NCBI GenBank assembly: GCA_030610025.1
Contig: JAUWSP010000130.1
Location: 1-7,320 of the forward strand
DNA from: Acidobacteriota bacterium
GTDB lineage: Bacteria > Acidobacteriota > Thermoanaerobaculia > Multivoradales > JAHEKO01
Direction: 5' to 3'
Length of the DNA: 7,320 nucleotides
Positions within the stretch are counted from its first letter, which is position 1. Each line of letters begins with the position of its first letter. Shown here piece by piece: positions 5,682 through 7,320 of the stretch. The notes below the pieces were generated by a model. The model was not told where the DNA came from. It saw only the letters and a list, made by a program, of their open reading frames with translations, and ran no database searches. The position numbers and the translations under genes are program-made.

Positions 5682-6944
5682 TCACTGGGCGGGCTCTGTC
5701 TCGGCCGTGACCTTGGCCGGACGCTTCTTCCCGACCATCGACATCTGATTCGGTACCGGAATCGGCAGGCCGGGCAGCAGGGCATGCCAATAGACATGCC
5801 GGAACATGAGCTTGCCCCAGTGGTTGAATTTGCTTTCTTTGAGGAGCGGGAAGGGGCCCACTGTCGGCAGTGGGTAGACGCCCGGTAGCGGCTCCTGCTC
5901 GTAGTTGAAGTCGATCAGCATGGCCCGGCCGTAGCCGCTCTCGATGAAGCAGTTGGCGTGGCCGTCGAAGACCGCCTTGGGGCTCTCGCCCTTGATGAGG
6001 TGGAGCACGTTGTCCACCACGACCTCGGCCTGGAAGTGGGCCACCGAGCCGGCCTTGGAGGTCGGCAGGTCGGTGGCATCACCCAGCACGAAGATGTTGT
6101 CGTGGCTCTTGGCGATCAGGCTGTGGTGGTCCGTCGGAATAAAGGCGAGATCGTCCCCGAGCCCTGAATCGCCGATGAACTGGGCGCCCATGTGGGTGGG
6201 GATGGTGATCAGCATGTCGAACGGTATCTCACGCTCGTCGTACGAGAGCAGGACCTTGCGATCGACATCCACTTCGCTGGCGTTGTACTCGGCCTCGACC
6301 TTGATGCCGCGCTCGTCGAGGATGCCGCCCAGGGCTTTCGAGGCGATGGGTTTGGTGAAAGCGCCGTCGAGTGGCGTGACGTAGGTCAGCTCGACGTCGC
6401 CCCGGATGCCCTTGTTGGTGAAGAACGACTCTGCCAGGAAGGTGATCTCCAGGGGCGCAACGGGGCACTTGATGGGCATCTCGACAGTGTTGACCACTAC
6501 CCGGCCGCCCTCGAACTTCTTCAGGGCGTCGCGCATCGCGATCGAGCCTTCCAGCGTATAGAAGTCGAAAATGCTTTTCTGCCACTCGTCACCCAGCAGG
6601 CCAGGGGTCTCCTCCGGGTGGATGTGAGAGCCGGTGGCGATCACGAGGAGGTCGTAGGGGACCTTGTCGTCGCCATCGAGAATCACCTGATTGTTGTCGC
6701 CATCGACCTGCTGGACCTGACGCTGGATCCACTCGATCCCCTTGCCGAGCGTGTTTTTCCGCGGTCGGAGGGTCTTTTCCGGTGTCTGCATCTCGAACGG
6801 GATGAAGATGAGGTCGGGCTGAAACAGATGCTCGGTCTCCGGGTCGATGATCTTCAGCGCCCAATCGGAGGGCAACTTCTTGCGGAGCATGTTGGCAACG
6901 GTGGTTCCCGCCGTGCCGGCCCCGAGGATGACTAGATTCTTCAT
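5682..6944 (-). CDS. sqr: Sulfide:quinone oxidoreductase-like flavoprotein
   Basis: A 420-residue FAD-dependent oxidoreductase of the SQR/flavocytochrome c sulfide dehydrogenase group. The FAD-binding GxGxxG-type motif is VILGAGTAGTTVANML at 5-20, with the second adenine-site region YDLLVIATGSHIHPE at 97-111 and the FAD GD motif FVLGDATDLP at 285-294. There are only two cysteines: Cys160 in IKCPVAPLE and Cys332 in HANCFIESGYGR, matching the redox pair that carries sulfur over the flavin in SQR. The additional Cys near residue 128 of some SQRs is absent. The C-terminal HWGKLMFRHVYWHALLP (about 375-391) looks amphipathic, suiting membrane attachment and quinone access. ATG 6944 follows AAGGAAG and begins right at the FAD domain; the frame stays open to 7082 through the sigma-54 promoter, so longer starts are excluded. 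It heads the operon. Quinone as acceptor is inferred from the family. Confidence 0.88.
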   Translation of the reverse strand: MKNLVILGAGTAGTTVANMLRKKLPSDWALKIIDPETEHLFQPDLIFIPFEMQTPEKTLRPRKNTLGKGIEWIQRQVQQVDGDNNQVILDGDDKVPYDLLVIATGSHIHPEETPGLLGDEWQKSIFDFYTLEGSIAMRDALKKFEGGRVVVNTVEMPIKCPVAPLEITFLAESFFTNKGIRGDVELTYVTPLDGAFTKPIASKALGGILDERGIKVEAEYNASEVDVDRKVLLSYDEREIPFDMLITIPTHMGAQFIGDSGLGDDLAFIPTDHHSLIAKSHDNIFVLGDATDLPTSKAGSVAHFQAEVVVDNVLHLIKGESPKAVFDGHANCFIESGYGRAMLIDFNYEQEPLPGVYPLPTVGPFPLLKESKFNHWGKLMFRHVYWHALLPGLPIPVPNQMSMVGKKRPAKVTAETEPAQ

Positions 6945-6986
6945 GGATTCTTCCTTTCTCTTATTCGTGACTCGCACTCCTGTCAT

Positions 6987-7002
6987 AGCATCGAGCGTGC
7001 CA
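6987..7002 (-). promoter_or_regulatory. Sigma-54 (-24/-12) promoter of the sqr operon
   Basis: On the minus strand the sequence is TGGCACGCTCGATGCT. It has the full -24 box TGGCAC, a 5-base gap and ATGCT against consensus TTGCW, keeping the invariant GG-N10-GC spacing. Transcription would start near 6976, about 30 bases before ATG 6944. It directs transcription into the SQR-like gene. Confidence 0.8.
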
Positions 7003-7008
7003 ACTTCA

Positions 7009-7021
7009 GAAACCATTGATT
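7009..7021 (-). promoter_or_regulatory. IHF-like binding site
   Basis: On the minus strand AATCAATGGTTTC matches the IHF consensus WATCAANNNNTTR at all but the last position. It lies between the palindrome cluster and the -24 box, where a DNA bend is commonly found in sigma-54 promoters. A 13-base degenerate match can occur by chance, so the position is the main support. Confidence 0.45.
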
Positions 7022-7034
7022 TCAAAGGGGTTAT

Positions 7035-7066
7035 GGCGAGAGGCGACGTCTTCAGGACGCCTCGCC
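7035..7066. repeat. Stem-loop between activator sites and sigma-54 promoter
   Basis: Outer arms GGCGAG (7035-7040) and CTCGCC (7061-7066) enclose inner arms CGTC (7047-7050) and GACG (7056-7059) with a TTCAG loop. It lies upstream of the sqr promoter and lacks a T-run, so it is not an obvious terminator for the upstream gene. Function unknown. Confidence 0.5.
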
Positions 7067-7070
7067 GAAC

Positions 7071-7120
7071 GTTATGTTTCAATGAAACGTTTCAATTGAA
7101 ACGATGCGTTGCAACATAAC
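7071..7120. promoter_or_regulatory. Palindrome cluster, probable upstream activating sequence
   Basis: Three palindromes are arrayed head to tail: GTTTCA-A-TGAAAC (7076-7088), the perfect 14-mer GTTTCAATTGAAAC (7089-7102) directly abutting it, and GTTGCAAC (7108-7115). Outer arms GTTATGTT (7071-7078) and AACATAAC (7113-7120) also pair perfectly. Centres are about 106, 120 and 136 bases upstream of the predicted sigma-54 start, the usual range for enhancer-binding proteins. The likely binder is the Fis-type HTH protein encoded just upstream. Confidence 0.7.
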
Positions 7121-7146
7121 ATTCCTTCAACCCTGCCGAAAGAGGC

Positions 7147-7273
7147 AAAAAGAGGGTGGCACCTTCGGGGGCCGTAAGGCAGTGAAAAACGGCTGGCACC
7201 CGGGCCGCCATCAAAAACGGCTGGCACCATTTGGGGCAGTTAGGCAGAGGGGCGGTGAAAAACGGCTGGCACC
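7147..7273. repeat. Four-copy short intergenic repeat (AAAAACGGCTGGCACC type)
   Basis: Three near-identical copies are at 7185-7200, 7213-7228 and 7258-7273, the first and last extended leftwards to the 19-mer GTGAAAAACGGCTGGCACC. A degenerate copy, AAAAAGAGGGTGGCACC, is at 7147-7163. Spacing is irregular (about 38, 28 and 45 bases). All are in the same orientation and fill the space just after the stop codon of the regulator gene. They look like a dispersed REP-like intergenic element; no transposase is present in the window. Confidence 0.7.
7158..7173 (-). terminator. Possible terminator of the regulator gene
   Basis: GGCACC (7158-7163) and GGGGCC (7168-7173) pair with one mismatch around a 4-base loop. 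On the minus strand the stem is followed by ACCCTC and then TTTTT (7151-7147). This is a weak intrinsic-terminator pattern about 100 bases past the regulator stop codon, and its 3' half is part of the degenerate repeat copy. Confidence 0.35.
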
Positions 7274-7275
7274 TG

Positions 7276-7320
7276 TTACTTCAGGAGGCCCTGCTCGCGC
7301 ATCTTGCGCCACAGAGTCGT
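7276..7320 (-). CDS. C-terminus of Fis-type HTH sigma-54 activator (partial)
   Basis: Only the last 14 codons and TAA are inside the window: TTLWRKMREQGLLK. This is the recognition-helix end of the Fis-type helix-turn-helix found at the C-terminus of NtrC-family enhancer-binding proteins, where (R)TTLWRKM is highly typical. The gene lies 331 bases upstream of the SQR-like gene on the same strand, with a sigma-54 promoter and palindromes between them, so it probably activates the sqr operon. A sigma-54 activator of this type, FisR, is known to switch on sqr and persulfide dioxygenase genes in Cupriavidus in response to sulfane sulfur. Whether this protein has a FisR-like sensor, a response-regulator receiver or another N-terminal domain cannot be seen here. 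Confidence 0.75.
   Translation of the reverse strand, partial: TTLWRKMREQGLLK

Noticed and set aside
6192..6935. 247-codon open frame on the plus strand
   Set aside because: It lies antisense to the SQR-like gene, which has clear FAD motifs and conserved cysteines; the frame has no recognisable motif and its composition is that of a high-GC antisense shadow.
7185..7273. TGGCAC in the repeats as sigma-54 -24 boxes on the plus strand
   Set aside because: None of the copies has GC at the required 10-base distance from GG, so the -12 element is missing; the motif is part of the repeat unit.
7147..7273. CRISPR array
   Set aside because: The units are only 16-19 bases, the gaps are irregular (about 12 to 29 bases) and no cas gene is present.

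Overview
This window looks like part of a sulfur-oxidising Gram-negative bacterium. The DNA is GC-rich (about 60% by eye). It encodes an outer-membrane FadL-type barrel, an exported c-type cytochrome and a sigma-54 (-24/-12) promoter, which fits Pseudomonadota or a similar phylum; the sequence does not fix the taxon. Nearly every gene belongs to a family that handles sulfide, persulfide or protein-bound sulfane sulfur.

Left part (1-2752). A minus-strand operon runs tusA (1312-1058), a DsrE2/DsrE3-like gene (1045-467), then a CsoR/CstR/FrmR-family repressor (433-134). Diverging from it on the plus strand is a rhodanese plus persulfide-dioxygenase-like fusion (1520-2752). The 207-base divergent gap holds one CsoR/CstR-type operator, ATACCCCTGGTGGTAT (1402-1417). 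It sits in the spacer of two overlapping divergent promoter candidates, so one repressor dimer or tetramer could silence both transcripts.

Right part (2753-7320). A second minus-strand operon reads sulfide:quinone oxidoreductase-like flavoprotein (6944-5682), TusE/DsrC-like protein (5608-5291), a second DsrE-like protein (5212-4679), FadL/OmpP1-type outer-membrane protein (4616-3297) and a small exported diheme cytochrome c (3252-2860). It ends at a strong hairpin (2804-2829). Upstream of it lies a near-consensus sigma-54 promoter (7002-6987), an IHF-like site (7009-7021) and a cluster of palindromes (7071-7120) typical in position for an enhancer-binding activator. The last 45 bases encode the C-terminus of a Fis-type helix-turn-helix protein, probably that activator. 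Between the two lies an array of four short AAAAACGGCTGGCACC-type repeats.

Working model (inference): the SQR-like enzyme oxidises sulfide to sulfane sulfur. TusA, the two DsrE-like proteins and the TusE/DsrC-like protein relay it as cysteine persulfide, and the rhodanese-dioxygenase fusion oxidises excess persulfide. The FadL-like barrel and cytochrome c could serve uptake of hydrophobic sulfur and electron transfer. Two control systems appear to act on adjacent parts of one pathway: a CsoR-like cysteine repressor on the left and a sigma-54 activator on the right.
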